This document shows, in pieces, positions 9,152-18,134 of a stretch of DNA of 64,000 nt. The number at the start of each line of letters is the position of its first letter. The first letter of the stretch is position 1. Both the position numbers and the translations under genes were made by a program. Source of the DNA: Bacteroidales bacterium (GTDB lineage: Bacteria > Bacteroidota > Bacteroidia > Bacteroidales > F082); the NCBI GenBank assembly GCA_017477425.1, contig JAFUVT010000031.1, positions 16,412-80,411 on the forward strand, read 5' to 3'. Under the pieces are notes generated by a model. The model was not told the origin of the DNA. It ran no database searches and was given only the letters and a program-made list of their open reading frames with translations.

Positions 9152-10201
9152 ATGAACATCCTAAACGACACCTTAATTAATTGGTTTGCGGAAAACCGCC
9201 GCGATTTGCCCTGGCGACAACAGCCTACCCCCTATGAGGTGTGGCTCTCGGAGGTCATTCTGCAACAAACGCGCGTCAGCCAAGGCATGGACTATTACCT
9301 CCGTTTCGTCAATCGGTGGCCCACGGTCAACGACCTCGCCGCTGTCGACGAAGAGGAAGTGCTGAAGATGTGGCAAGGGCTCGGTTACTACTCGCGCGCT
9401 CGCAACCTGCACCAATGCGCCCAGCAGGTCGTCGAACAATACAGCGGACGGTTTCCTGCCGATTTCGAAAAGCTCAAGCAGCTCAAGGGCATAGGCGAAT
9501 ACACCGCCGCCGCCATCGCTTCCATCGCTTTCAACCTGCCTCATGCCGTGGTCGACGGGAACGTCTACCGCGTGCTCGCCCGACTCTACGACATCGAGAC
9601 ACCTATTAATATTAATGAAGGCCAAAACCTGTTTGCCCGACTTGCCGACGAGCTCCTCAACCGCGAACAGCCTGGCCTCCACAACCAAGCGATGATGGAA
9701 TTCGGCGCCCTGCATTGCACGCCCAAGAATCCCAACTGTCTCCATTGCCCGCTGCAAGCCCAATGTCTCGCCTACGAGCACCAAACCGTGATGCTACGTC
9801 CCGTGAAGCTGCAAAAGCTAAAAGTGACAACTCGTTACTTCAACTATTTGGTCATCAAGATAAATGGCCAAATCTATCTCCATAAGCGCAGCTCCAACGA
9901 CATATGGCGCAACCTCTACGACTTTCCCTGCATCGAAAGCGAGAAGCCGATGGCCATTGAAGAGGTGATTGGCTCTGAAAAGTTCATTCAACTCATTGGG
10001 AATAAGCATTTTATCATCGAGAAAACATCACCCGTTTTCACCCACAAACTGACCCATCGAACCATCATCGCTCAGTTCATCGAAATAAAACTTGAAGAAG
10101 AATTGTTGCAAATTGAAACAAAAGATTTAATTTTGACCCGTGAAAAGGATTTGGAGAATTATCCAATTCCACGCTTAATAGACTTATACTTAAACAATTA
10201 A
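9152..10201 (+). CDS. mutY: A/G-specific adenine DNA glycosylase
   Basis: Removes adenine mispaired with 8-oxoguanine. The helix-hairpin-helix with catalytic aspartate (KGIGEYTAAAIASIAFN then AVVDGNVYRVL), the N-terminal catalytic glutamate region (SEVILQQTRV) and the four-cysteine iron-sulfur loop (CTPKNPNCLHCPLQAQC) are present. The C-terminal third is the MutT-like domain that recognises oxoG. Length (349 residues) is standard. It is divergent from HU and followed 12 bases later by ssb. Confidence 0.96.
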   Translation: MNILNDTLINWFAENRRDLPWRQQPTPYEVWLSEVILQQTRVSQGMDYYLRFVNRWPTVNDLAAVDEEEVLKMWQGLGYYSRARNLHQCAQQVVEQYSGRFPADFEKLKQLKGIGEYTAAAIASIAFNLPHAVVDGNVYRVLARLYDIETPININEGQNLFARLADELLNREQPGLHNQAMMEFGALHCTPKNPNCLHCPLQAQCLAYEHQTVMLRPVKLQKLKVTTRYFNYLVIKINGQIYLHKRSSNDIWRNLYDFPCIESEKPMAIEEVIGSEKFIQLIGNKHFIIEKTSPVFTHKLTHRTIIAQFIEIKLEEELLQIETKDLILTREKDLENYPIPRLIDLYLNN

Positions 10202-10213
10202 AAACTCTACATC

Positions 10214-10663
10214 ATGGCAAGCTTAAACAAAGTCATCCTGATAGGCCGACTCGGAAAAGACCCCGAAGTGACCACTTTTGACAACGGCAACAGAAAAGTA
10301 GCCGCCACTTTAGCCACTTCTGAACGTTATCGCGACCGTGACCAGAACTGGGTGGAACAGACCGACTGGCACAACATCGTCATCTGGGGCAACTTGGCCA
10401 ACGACATCGCCGACGGTCGCCGCAACTATTCGAAAGGCGACCTGATGTATGTGGAAGGCAAACTGCGCACCCGCCAATACACTGACCAGCAAGGCATTGT
10501 CCGTTACGTCACCGAGGTGATCGCCGACAAAATGATGCAGATGGCTCCCGCTCGTCCCGCCACGCAGTCGTCATACGGTCAGCCTTATGCACCCGCACCA
10601 GAGCCTACGCCCGGCTATATGCCTCAAAACCAGACAGACGAAGGAAACGACTTGCCGTTTTAA
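10214..10663 (+). CDS. ssb: Single-stranded DNA-binding protein
   Basis: A 149-residue OB-fold protein protecting single-stranded DNA. The N-terminus reads NKVILIGRLGKDPE, the usual start of the SSB fold; the core ends near residue 112. A proline-rich spacer leads to an acidic tail ending DLPF, the phenylalanine-terminated peptide through which SSB recruits partner enzymes. It probably shares a transcript with mutY. Confidence 0.97.
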   Translation: MASLNKVILIGRLGKDPEVTTFDNGNRKVAATLATSERYRDRDQNWVEQTDWHNIVIWGNLANDIADGRRNYSKGDLMYVEGKLRTRQYTDQQGIVRYVTEVIADKMMQMAPARPATQSSYGQPYAPAPEPTPGYMPQNQTDEGNDLPF

Positions 10664-10696
10664 TGGAAATATGACGCGTATGTCAGAATAATTTTC

Positions 10697-10704
10697 TACT
10701 TTTG
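10697..10704 (+). promoter_or_regulatory. -7 promoter box of gldE
   Basis: TACTTTTG fits TAnnTTTG exactly and would place the transcript start about 20 bases before the gldE TTG codon. Confidence 0.55.
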
Positions 10705-10730
10705 CCGCGCAAATCATAAAACACACAGCT

Positions 10731-12074
10731 TTGGAAACACCCGACCCTGACCCTCTCATAGGACTATTGACCGTTGTTTCAAACAACTTTTTCACTGGAT
10801 TTACCGTCAACGCCATCATCGGATTGGTCGTATTATGCCTGCTCCTCATCGCTTCGGCCTTGATTTCGAGCAGCGAGACGGCTTTCTTCTCGCTCCAGCC
10901 CGCCGACATCGACGAACTGGAACAGCGCGGCGACACGAAAAGCAAACTCGTGCTCAAGTTGCGCGAGAAGCCCAAGACACTGTTAGCCACCATCTTGATA
11001 GGCAACAACTTCGTCAACGTGACCATCACGTTGCTGTCGACCTACATCATGGCGCAGCTTTTCGACATGAAAAACCATCTCGTGGCAGCCTTCCTTCTGG
11101 AAGTGGTCATCGTCACTTCCTTAATCCTCATCGTGGGCGAAATCACGCCGAAAATCTACGCCAGCAAACGCCCCGTGAAAATGGCACGCTTCATGGCCCG
11201 CACCTTGAATTTCCTCAACGGGCTGTTCAAACCGCTGAGCAAACCTTTGGTCAACTCCACCTCGTTCATGGACAAGCATTTGGAGAAGAAAAAAGGCGAG
11301 ATTTCGCTGGAAGACCTCTCGACCGCCGTCGACATCGCCACCGAAGAGTCGACCGCACCGATTGAAGAGAAACAAATGCTGAAAGGCATCGCCTCGTTCA
11401 GTGAGAAAGAGGTGAGTGGCGTGATGATTCCTCGCGTCGACATCATCGGGGTGGAAAAGGGAATGGAGTTCGCCGAAATGCTGGCCATCGTCATCAAGAG
11501 CGGGTTCTCCAGGATTCCCGTCTACGACGAGACCTTGGACCAAGTGGAAGGCATCCTCTACGTGAAAGACCTACTCCCCTATCTCGACGCCGAGTCGTAC
11601 GAATGGCGCAAGCTCATCCGTCCCGCCTTCTTCGTGCCCGAGAACCGCAAGATTAACGACCTGTTCCAGGACTTCCGCGAGAAGAAAATCCATATCGCCA
11701 TCGTCGTCGACGAATACGGCGGCACTTCGGGTCTCATCACGATGGAAGACGTCATCGAGGAAATCGTGGGCGAAATCAACGACGAGTTTGATGAAGCTTC
11801 TGTGGAGGAACACTACAAAAAACAAGAAGACGGCTCGTATCTCTTTAAGGCTCAGACCAGTATCGTCGACTTCTGCAAGGTATTTGGCGTCGACGAAGAC
11901 TACTTCGAGCCCATGCAAGGCGAAGCCGACACCTTGGCCGGACTCATCCTCGAAATCGAAGGACGCATCCCTGAAATCGGGTTCAAGTTCAACTTCGAGA
12001 AGTTCCACATGGAAATCACCGATGCCGACACCAAACGTATCAAAGAAGTAAAAGTCGAGTTTGACGATGAATAA
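10731..12074 (+). CDS. gldE: Gliding-motility-associated CBS-domain membrane protein GldE
   Basis: A CNNM/CorC-like integral membrane protein. After a short N-terminus there is a DUF21 membrane domain with about four hydrophobic segments (residues 20-190), then two CBS domains (about 205-330) and a CorC-HlyC C-terminal domain (about 345-447). In Flavobacterium the partner GldD is needed for gliding and GldE overexpression suppresses some gldB defects; here, in a likely non-gliding relative, the pair probably serves the type IX secretion/envelope machinery or ion homeostasis. The start is a TTG, chosen because the frame has no earlier ATG and a fitting promoter lies just upstream. Confidence 0.9.
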   Translation: METPDPDPLIGLLTVVSNNFFTGFTVNAIIGLVVLCLLLIASALISSSETAFFSLQPADIDELEQRGDTKSKLVLKLREKPKTLLATILIGNNFVNVTITLLSTYIMAQLFDMKNHLVAAFLLEVVIVTSLILIVGEITPKIYASKRPVKMARFMARTLNFLNGLFKPLSKPLVNSTSFMDKHLEKKKGEISLEDLSTAVDIATEESTAPIEEKQMLKGIASFSEKEVSGVMIPRVDIIGVEKGMEFAEMLAIVIKSGFSRIPVYDETLDQVEGILYVKDLLPYLDAESYEWRKLIRPAFFVPENRKINDLFQDFREKKIHIAIVVDEYGGTSGLITMEDVIEEIVGEINDEFDEASVEEHYKKQEDGSYLFKAQTSIVDFCKVFGVDEDYFEPMQGEADTLAGLILEIEGRIPEIGFKFNFEKFHMEITDADTKRIKEVKVEFDDE

Positions 12075-12077
12075 ACC

Positions 12078-12147
12078 GGCCCTTCGACAAGCTCAGGGAC
12101 CTATGCTTTTACTGAGCGTTGAAGGTGCCTGAGCCTGTCGAAGGCCC
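12078..12147. repeat. Inverted pair of the CCTTCGACAGGCTCAGG repeat
   Basis: Two 24-base arms (12078-12101 and 12124-12147) are imperfect reverse complements and would form a strong hairpin directly after the gldE stop, before gldD. The arms belong to the same family as 3252-3275 and 14920-14943. Confidence 0.85.
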
Positions 12148-12167
12148 GACCCATAAAAACAGCAAAT

Positions 12168-12758
12168 ATGAGAATCAAAAAGTTCATAATTCCATTGGCA
12201 GTCATGGTTTTTGTCCTCATCGCCATTTCGTGCGAGCGCGACAACAACTATCTGCCCAAGCCGCGCGGCTATTTCCGCATCGACCTGCCCGAAAAAGCCT
12301 ATGTCAAGGTCGACACGATTGAAAAATACAGTTTCGAGTGCCCGCAACATGCCGTCATCACCCCCGACCCCTATTCGCCCGACGAAAAGAACTGGGTCAA
12401 CATCGAGATGCCACAATTCAAAGGTTCCATCCACCTGACCCACAAGCCCGTCGACGGCAATTTGGGCGAATATTTGGAGGACGTTCACACCATGGTGACC
12501 AAGCATCTGCAAAAGGCCAACGGCGTGCACGACAGCCTGATTGTCAACGAAGAGCATCATGTCTACGGCCTCTTCATCGAGATGGACGGCAAAGGCGTGG
12601 CCACCCCGATGCAGTTTTACCTCACCGACAGCACCAAGAACTTCGTCAGAGGCGCGTTGTACTTCAACTTCCTGCCCAACAACGACTCGATGCAACCCGT
12701 CATCAACTTCATCCGGGAAGATATCGACCACATGATCAACACCTTCGAATGGAAATAA
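12168..12758 (+). CDS. gldD: Gliding-motility lipoprotein GldD
   Basis: A 196-residue lipoprotein with a signal peptide ending in the lipobox AISC (Cys at residue 22), followed by the family hallmark YLPKPRGYFRIDLP. GldD is membrane-anchored and required for gliding and type IX secretion in Flavobacterium. It follows gldE as in other Bacteroidota, separated here by the hairpin repeat, which could reduce read-through from gldE. Confidence 0.93.
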   Translation: MRIKKFIIPLAVMVFVLIAISCERDNNYLPKPRGYFRIDLPEKAYVKVDTIEKYSFECPQHAVITPDPYSPDEKNWVNIEMPQFKGSIHLTHKPVDGNLGEYLEDVHTMVTKHLQKANGVHDSLIVNEEHHVYGLFIEMDGKGVATPMQFYLTDSTKNFVRGALYFNFLPNNDSMQPVINFIREDIDHMINTFEWK

Positions 12759-12868
12759 TTTTCCATTTTATTCCTCACTTTCGACAAAAAACCGTATTTT
12801 CGCGGCGCGAAAAATCTTTTGCGCCGATGTAAACAGAGTATTCACTTTTAAAAAAAGGGGAAAGGCCT

Positions 12869-13786
12869 ATGATTAACAGCCTGAAAATCGGGAACTTGAC
12901 TTGGCGTCATCTCAACAACCCAACGGAAGAAGACTTTGAATTCCTGAAAGACCGATTCCATTTTCACCCCTTAGACATCGAAGACTGCAAATCGGTCAAC
13001 CAACGCCCGAAAATCGACATTTACGACGATTACTACTTCCTCATCCTGCATTTCCCCAACTTCGACCGCCAGAACAAGTTCGTGAAAATCAAGGAGGTGA
13101 AGATTTTCTGGGGCAAGGACTACATCATCTCCATCGAGAAAAACCCATGGGGCGTAGCCGAGCTTTTCGAAGAATACGAGGAACGCATCAAAAACGAGGA
13201 AGAGATGAACTTCCCAAGCTCCGACGTGCTGCTCTACCGCATCCTCGAGAAGTTGATGACCGAATCGGTGTATCTGTTGCGCAAAGTCGGCCTCGACGTC
13301 GAATTAATCAACCGCGAACTGTTGCAGGAAAAGCAGGTGAAAATCATCGAACGCATCAGCGTGACGCGCAAGAACCTCATCCTCATCAACACCATCTTCA
13401 AGCCGCAGCTGAGGCTCTTCCACCTTTTCGAGACCGGCAAGGTCAGAGGTTTCACCGACGATGTGGAGTACATGGAAGACTACTGGGGCAACATCCTCGA
13501 CTACCTGCAAAAGGTGTGGGACATGACCGAGGACTATGAGGAACTGATTGAGGGCCTCTCTATGACCTTCGACTCGATGCAGACCAACAAGACCAACGAA
13601 ACGATGAAAATCCTGACCCTCGTGTCGACCATCATCCTGCCTTTGACCTTCATCACAGGTCTTTACGGAATGAATGTAGGGCTACCTTTCCAAGACAAGG
13701 CTTGGGCCTTCTGGGGCATCATGGGATTCATGGTCGTGGTGGCCGTGGCATTCTATATCTATTTCAGACATAAGAAGATGATGTAA
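12869..13786 (+). CDS. corA: CorA-like magnesium/cobalt transporter
   Basis: A pentameric divalent cation channel of the CorA family. The long cytoplasmic N-terminal domain (about residues 1-240) is followed by two C-terminal membrane helices with the diagnostic YGMNVG motif between them and a basic tail (YFRHKKMM). Length (305 residues) is normal. The start is preceded by AGGGGAAAGG, an unusually clear Shine-Dalgarno-like stretch for this phylum. Confidence 0.94.
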   Translation: MINSLKIGNLTWRHLNNPTEEDFEFLKDRFHFHPLDIEDCKSVNQRPKIDIYDDYYFLILHFPNFDRQNKFVKIKEVKIFWGKDYIISIEKNPWGVAELFEEYEERIKNEEEMNFPSSDVLLYRILEKLMTESVYLLRKVGLDVELINRELLQEKQVKIIERISVTRKNLILINTIFKPQLRLFHLFETGKVRGFTDDVEYMEDYWGNILDYLQKVWDMTEDYEELIEGLSMTFDSMQTNKTNETMKILTLVSTIILPLTFITGLYGMNVGLPFQDKAWAFWGIMGFMVVVAVAFYIYFRHKKMM

Positions 13787-13836
13787 TCAGTTGGCAGTTT
13801 GCAGTTGTTCAGTTGGGAGTTAACTGGCAACTGAAA
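13787..13836. repeat. CAGTTG-type tandem repeat and hairpin between corA and the endonuclease gene
   Basis: Degenerate repeats of CAGTT(G/T)G fill the gap between two convergent genes; the ends CAGTTGGCAGTT and AACTGGCAACTG are near-perfect reverse complements, so the element could act as a terminator for both genes. The same word family occurs inside mfd at 50604-50636. Confidence 0.65.
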
Positions 13837-13837
13837 C

Positions 13838-14905
13838 CTATTTCACAAGGAGTTTCTGGTATTTCACAGCAGCATCGCCACGCATCAATTTGACGATGTA
13901 GCATCCTTTGGCGAAACCATTGGGCAAGGTAATGGCAAAATCACCGACTTGATTTCCAGTAGCTTTGAGCAAGGAGTGACCGCTCAAGTCGCAAATAACG
14001 ATGGCGTCGAATGTGTTGCAATTGCCGCTCACGTGGAGGGTTTGTCCGCGATCGACGGGATTGGGGAAGAGATAAACCGCTCCGCCGTTTTCTTCGATAG
14101 CATTCCAATTCGGGTCCCAAATCATGCGGGCATATTCCGGATGGTCGACGAAAGGATTGCGATTGTGCTGGTAGTCGTTATAGATGGCATTGTTGCGGTC
14201 GATTTCCTTCTGGCTGACAGGGTCTTGCTCGTTCCAGCGCAGCAGCATGTCAATCGCCCACGGCTTGATTTCCGACTTCGTGGTCATGTCGCTGCTGCCC
14301 CAGTTGCTGTCCTCACTGTAGTAGCGCACGCTCATGTACATGATGGCGCGGGCGAAGTCGCCTTTGTATTCATCAATAGGCTCAAACACCGTTCCCGAGA
14401 AACCAGCCGTCTTGCAAGCACCTAATTTCGAGCCGTTTCGGGAAGTCCAGGTGGCCGAACGCACCTCGCCGAAGGCGTAGTTGCTGCGACGTCCGTTCAC
14501 ATAACCATCGGTCGGGAAGATATGGTGCAAGTCGGTGCGCGGCGTGGTTTGGTCGTTGAACCAACTCTGCGGCCACGAGTGTTCGCGGTTGTAGCACGAG
14601 CCCTCGTTGGTGTAGTTACCGCACTGATCTTCACCGAGATAATAGGTGTATGGCGGAGTGCCGTTCGGATTGTCGGAGTACATATCCCAAACGATGCCGT
14701 TGCCTTTGTTGTCGGTGCTCCAGAAAGCGTTCCACAGCTGGGCATACGAAATCGAGGTGTGACCTTTGACGATGTTGTGCAAGGCCACTTTCAACTGGTT
14801 GCCCGTCAAGCCATTAGCGGAATTGTAGTAATTGGCGGGTTGCGCCACGGCGAAAACGGCCAGCGACAGCGCAAAAAACAAAGCAGTTATCTTTTTCATT
14901 TTCAT
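13838..14905 (-). CDS. Secreted endonuclease I family nuclease with type IX secretion tail
   Basis: A signal peptide (residues 1-21, cleaved after AVA) precedes an endonuclease I (EndA/NucM-like) domain with the histidine-metal motif DLHHIFPTDGYVNGRRSN and a WPQSWF segment. After residue about 270 comes a beta-rich C-terminal domain starting LFPNPV and ending KYQKLLVK, the form of a type IX secretion sorting signal. The enzyme is therefore probably exported and surface-attached or released, degrading extracellular DNA or RNA as a nutrient source. Confidence 0.92.
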   Translation of the reverse strand: MKMKKITALFFALSLAVFAVAQPANYYNSANGLTGNQLKVALHNIVKGHTSISYAQLWNAFWSTDNKGNGIVWDMYSDNPNGTPPYTYYLGEDQCGNYTNEGSCYNREHSWPQSWFNDQTTPRTDLHHIFPTDGYVNGRRSNYAFGEVRSATWTSRNGSKLGACKTAGFSGTVFEPIDEYKGDFARAIMYMSVRYYSEDSNWGSSDMTTKSEIKPWAIDMLLRWNEQDPVSQKEIDRNNAIYNDYQHNRNPFVDHPEYARMIWDPNWNAIEENGGAVYLFPNPVDRGQTLHVSGNCNTFDAIVICDLSGHSLLKATGNQVGDFAITLPNGFAKGCYIVKLMRGDAAVKYQKLLVK

Positions 14906-14919
14906 TCTGTTATTTAGTC

Positions 14920-14943
14920 GGCCCTTCGACAGGCTCAGGGACC
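14920..14943 (+). repeat. Single copy of the CCTTCGACAGGCTCAGG repeat
   Basis: Same 24-base unit as 3252-3275 and the arms at 12078-12147; lies between the endonuclease start and the end of the upstream membrane-protein gene. Confidence 0.8.
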
Positions 14944-14956
14944 TTGGTTTTGAGTT

Positions 14957-15520
14957 TTACATTAAATCCGTGAACAAATACAATATCGCGATGACCACCA
15001 TAAACACCGAAGCGGAAAACTCGATGAAGCTCACCTTTTTGATGACGCCCGGCTTGAAGTCGACGCGAACAGTGAAAAACGACCACAAAAAGCCTGCCAC
15101 AATGACAAAAAGGAAGAACCAAAAACCAAAAGGCATGAAGGATGGTCCCATCAGCGACATCAGCAGGGTGTTCATGGCTGCCATGATGGAAAGCAGGAAC
15201 AAATCCTTTTCAGAAGTGACCGTATAAAGCATCTTGCCTTTCAGCACCTTCATCGAGTCGACGAACATCTTGACCGCCACGACGAGCATCATGGCAAAGA
15301 CCATATAATCAGCGATATACTCAATCAGATGGGTAAACAGCTTTCCCAAAGTGTAGCCGATGCCTGCGGCCAATCCTTGCGAGAGGGCGAACATGAGTGA
15401 GATTTTCCATTTCTGCGAAGGCTTGTCGTCGGCCGTGACCAAACCCACTGAGCGCGTGGCCACACTGGAAGTCAGGCAAATGATGAAGAGGATGTTGATG
15501 ATGATAGACGTAGTGGACAT
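14957..15520 (-). CDS. MntP-like six-helix membrane protein
   Basis: 187 residues with six hydrophobic segments in two similar halves. The pattern of the first half (ALSQGLAAGIGYTLGKLF then YMVFAMMLVVAVKMFVDSMK) resembles manganese exporter MntP. However, the conserved aspartates that MntP carries in helices 1 and 4 are replaced here (CLTSSVATRSVG and AAMNTLLMSLM), so transport of manganese cannot be assumed. Family membership is tentative. Confidence 0.6.
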   Translation of the reverse strand: MSTTSIIINILFIICLTSSVATRSVGLVTADDKPSQKWKISLMFALSQGLAAGIGYTLGKLFTHLIEYIADYMVFAMMLVVAVKMFVDSMKVLKGKMLYTVTSEKDLFLLSIMAAMNTLLMSLMGPSFMPFGFWFFLFVIVAGFLWSFFTVRVDFKPGVIKKVSFIEFSASVFMVVIAILYLFTDLM

Positions 15521-15609
15521 ACTTTTCGTTTATAGACTGCAAAAATACAAAATATCCGCATTTTTCACCAAAAAGTTCACTTATAAATGAAATAATTCAA
15601 AAAAAGTAG

Positions 15610-15617
15610 TATTTTTG
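15610..15617 (+). promoter_or_regulatory. -7 promoter box of the toxin-antitoxin operon
   Basis: TATTTTTG fits TAnnTTTG. It lies between the half-sites ATTCAA (15595-15600) and TTGAAT (15623-15628), a possible operator for the HTH antitoxin. Confidence 0.5.
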
Positions 15618-15644
15618 CAGGGTTGAATATAAAATTACTCTCGT

Positions 15645-15863
15645 ATGAAAACCGCAAAGATTGTCTCCATTGCCAAGTCCGACCAAGTTGGGCTGTATTC
15701 CATTTGTTTCAACGATGACAACGAATCGGAGTTCCGCAAATTCATGCAAAAATTCAAGGACAATGCAGCCCTGAATAAAGACTATCAAGCGATTATCCAT
15801 GCCATTGACAGAATCATCGCTAATGGTGCCCTTGAAAGGAACTTTCGTTACGAGGGAAAATGA
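15645..15863 (+). CDS. Toxin N-terminal part (Gp49/HigB-like), split gene
   Basis: 72 residues ending NFRYEGK at a TGA. The sequence continues without loss in the next frame (15860-16120): the two parts together read like one RelE/HigB-like (phage-derived Gp49-like) toxin of about 158 residues, a ribosome-dependent mRNA interferase family. The split falls exactly on the heptamer G-GGA-AAA (15854-15860), whose -1 slip gives EGKMKDNVV. The frames also overlap as ATGA, so coupled re-initiation could produce two chains. Which occurs cannot be told from the sequence. Confidence 0.7.
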   Translation: MKTAKIVSIAKSDQVGLYSICFNDDNESEFRKFMQKFKDNAALNKDYQAIIHAIDRIIANGALERNFRYEGK

Positions 15864-16120
15864 AGGACAATGTTGTGGCCCTTTCTGTTGATTCAAAGAA
15901 ACTGCGCCTTTATTGCTTGAGAATGTCGGATAAGATTTTGATTTTAGGCAATGGAGGCATCAAAGACTCTCGTACCTACGAGGAAAGCGAGGAATTGAGT
16001 GGATATGTCATGGACTTACAGAAATTTGACGAACTTTTGAAGCAGGCACAGGAAAACGGTTCCATCTACATTGAGCAGAATGTGATTACAGGCATTGAAG
16101 AAATAACGTTTAGGGTATGA
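15860..16120 (+). CDS. Toxin C-terminal part (Gp49/HigB-like), split gene
   Basis: 86 residues starting at the ATG inside the ATGA overlap with the preceding frame. It carries the family core KKLRLYCLRMSDKILILGNGG followed by IKDSRTYEE, the segment containing the basic and aromatic residues of RelE-like toxins. It ends in another ATGA overlap with the antitoxin gene, giving three tightly coupled frames. Confidence 0.7.
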   Translation: MKDNVVALSVDSKKLRLYCLRMSDKILILGNGGIKDSRTYEESEELSGYVMDLQKFDELLKQAQENGSIYIEQNVITGIEEITFRV

Positions 16121-16389
16121 TTGAGATTTATGACAATATACTACGTGAAGAATTGGCAAAAATTCCACCACTAACGAGGCAAACCTATCTTCTCACCGAC
16201 TCTATAGCTGCCCGAATCGATGCCATCATGAAAACCAAAGGCATGAGCAAAAAGCAACTTGCCGAACTTACTCACAAACGGCCTTCAGAGGTCACGAAAT
16301 GGCTTGCAGGTGGACACAACTTCACCTGTAAAACGTTGGTTCTCATTTCCAACGCACTCGGTGAAGACCTTGTCCAAGTGACACATTAA
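16117..16389 (+). CDS. HTH antitoxin of the type II toxin-antitoxin operon
   Basis: 90 residues with an XRE/Cro-type helix-turn-helix in the C-terminal half (about residues 30-85: MSKKQLAELTHKRPSEVTKWLAGG). In HigBA-like systems the antitoxin follows the toxin, as here, neutralises it and represses the operon through its HTH. The start overlaps the toxin stop by 4 bases. Confidence 0.8.
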   Translation: MIEIYDNILREELAKIPPLTRQTYLLTDSIAARIDAIMKTKGMSKKQLAELTHKRPSEVTKWLAGGHNFTCKTLVLISNALGEDLVQVTH

Positions 16390-16426
16390 AAAATTGGGGA
16401 AGCACGTTCAGGCTTCCCCAATTTTT
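16389..16426. terminator. Bidirectional terminator between the antitoxin gene and tnaA
   Basis: A 15-bp perfect stem (AAAATTGGGGAAGC type, 16389-16403 with 16412-16426) with A-run on one side and T-run on the other serves two convergent genes. Confidence 0.9.
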
Positions 16427-16446
16427 TGAATAACATACACCGCAAT

Positions 16447-17823
16447 TTATCCCAGTCTCTTGAACTGGCAAGTGAAGTGACGCATCAGCTCAGCTTCCCA
16501 AGTGATTTCGAGGCCGCGCTTGATGGTGTCGCGACGATCATACACGTTCTTCAGTGCAGCGGCAATCACGTCCATGTGGTTGTTGGTGTACACACGGCGC
16601 GGAATGCAGAGGCGCACGAAGTCGTTGCCGCCGAAGCGGTTCTGGCGCGTGACCGGGTCACGGTCGGCGAGGACGTAACCGATTTCGCAGGCACGAATGC
16701 CGGCTTCGAGATACAGCTCGCAGGTCAGCGTCTGGGCGGGGAACTCTTCCTTCGGGATGTTGGTCAACACCTTGTCGGCATCGACGAAGATGGCATGGCC
16801 ACCAGCGGGACGCTGGTAAGGAATGCCGTACTCGTCGAGTTTGGCAGCGAGGTAGTGGACTTGCTTGATACGGGTCTCAACCATCTCGAACTCAATGTTT
16901 TCCTTCAGACCGACGGCCAGGGCATCCATGTCACGGCCATTCATACCGCCGTAAGTAAGGAAGCCCTCGAAGGGGATGCAGAACAACTTGGCGCCTTCGT
17001 ACCAGTCCTTCTTGTTGGTGGCGATGAAGCCGCCCATGTTGACGAGACCGTCCTTCTTGGCCGACATCGTCATTGAGTCAGCATAGCTGAACATCTCAAG
17101 GGCGATTTCCTTCAAGGTCTTGTCGGCATAGCCTTCTTCGCGCGTCTTGATGAAATAGGCGTTCTCGATGAAGCGGGCGCTGTCGATGTTGACCGGCACG
17201 CCGTATTTGTGGCACAACTCGCAGGTCTCGCGGATGTTCTTCATGCTCACGGGCTGACCGCCGACGGTGTTATTGGTGACGGTAAGGACGAAGAACGGCA
17301 CATTGCCCTTGTTCTCTTGCAGCACCTTTTCGAGCTTCTCGAGGCTGACGTTGCCCTTGAAAGGCACTTCGAGTTGGGTGTCGTAGGCCTCAGGCACGGT
17401 GACGTCGATGGCGAAGGCCTTACGGCTCTCAATGTGACCCTTGGTGGTGTCGAAGTGGGCGTTGCCCGGGACGACATTGCCCGGCTTCACCAGATAGCTG
17501 AACAGCACATTCTCGGCTGCGCGGCCTTGGTGGGTGGGGATGACGTATTCAAAACCGGTGAGTTCAGTGATGGTGTCCTTCATGTGATAGAACGAGCGGG
17601 CGCCGCCGTAGCTCTCGTCGCCCATCATCATGGCGGCCCATTGACGGTCGCTTTGGGCACCGGTGCCGCTATCGGTCAGCAGGTCGATGTAGACATAATC
17701 GCTCTTCAGCATGAAGACATTCTGGTGGGCTTCGTTGAGCCACTTTTCGCGTTGTTCGCGGGTGGATTTCTTAATGGGTTCAACCATCTTGATTTTCCAC
17801 GCTTCTGCAAATGGTAATTCCAT
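16447..17823 (-). CDS. tnaA: Tryptophanase (tryptophan indole-lyase)
   Basis: A PLP enzyme splitting tryptophan to indole, pyruvate and ammonia. The PLP lysine lies in MTMSAKKDG; HQGRAAEN and FDTTKGH are family motifs. The closest alternative is tyrosine phenol-lyase, which ends its sequence with a RFFT motif; here it is RHFT (near residue 451), carrying the histidine characteristic of tryptophanase, and the stretch ACEIGYVLADRDP also favours tryptophanase. Length (458 residues) is normal. No tnaC-like leader peptide was recognised, and no tryptophan permease gene is adjacent. Confidence 0.9.
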   Translation of the reverse strand: MELPFAEAWKIKMVEPIKKSTREQREKWLNEAHQNVFMLKSDYVYIDLLTDSGTGAQSDRQWAAMMMGDESYGGARSFYHMKDTITELTGFEYVIPTHQGRAAENVLFSYLVKPGNVVPGNAHFDTTKGHIESRKAFAIDVTVPEAYDTQLEVPFKGNVSLEKLEKVLQENKGNVPFFVLTVTNNTVGGQPVSMKNIRETCELCHKYGVPVNIDSARFIENAYFIKTREEGYADKTLKEIALEMFSYADSMTMSAKKDGLVNMGGFIATNKKDWYEGAKLFCIPFEGFLTYGGMNGRDMDALAVGLKENIEFEMVETRIKQVHYLAAKLDEYGIPYQRPAGGHAIFVDADKVLTNIPKEEFPAQTLTCELYLEAGIRACEIGYVLADRDPVTRQNRFGGNDFVRLCIPRRVYTNNHMDVIAAALKNVYDRRDTIKRGLEITWEAELMRHFTCQFKRLG

Positions 17824-18134
17824 AATTGTGAGGTTTTTAATGTATTATTATAATGATTTGATTGTTGTTTTTTGACCTTTTGTCGTCATTGCGGGCAAAG
17901 ACCCGAATCTCCCAAGCGAAAGCATCAACATCCCGTGCTTGGGAGATGGCGGATATCCCTCCACCATGACGGACAAGAAGCACGAGGCAACCGCTACTCA
18001 TTCAGAAACGGTCGCGTTCCTTAACGTTGAGGTAGACCATATTACCAAAGATGTGAGGCATAATGATAGATGCTTCCAAAAAACGCCTCAAAGATAGGAA
18101 TTATTTTGGAAATGAAATGAGTATTTTGAAGATT
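17824..18134. repeat. Intergenic stretch with a long imperfect palindrome (tnaA-rdgB gap)
   Basis: No gene is seen in these 311 bases. The central part (17884-17971) folds on itself: ATCTCCCAAGC (17907-17917) is the exact complement of GCTTGGGAGAT (17937-17947), and the outer GTCATTGCGG/CCACCATGAC arms pair partly. It looks like a mobile palindromic element rather than a simple terminator. Confidence 0.65.

Noticed and set aside
15645..16389. Three independent small genes
   Set aside because: The first two frames join into one known toxin family with no missing residues, so they are better read as a split toxin plus antitoxin.
16447..17823. Tyrosine phenol-lyase instead of tryptophanase
   Set aside because: The C-terminal RHFT and other diagnostic residues match tryptophanase.
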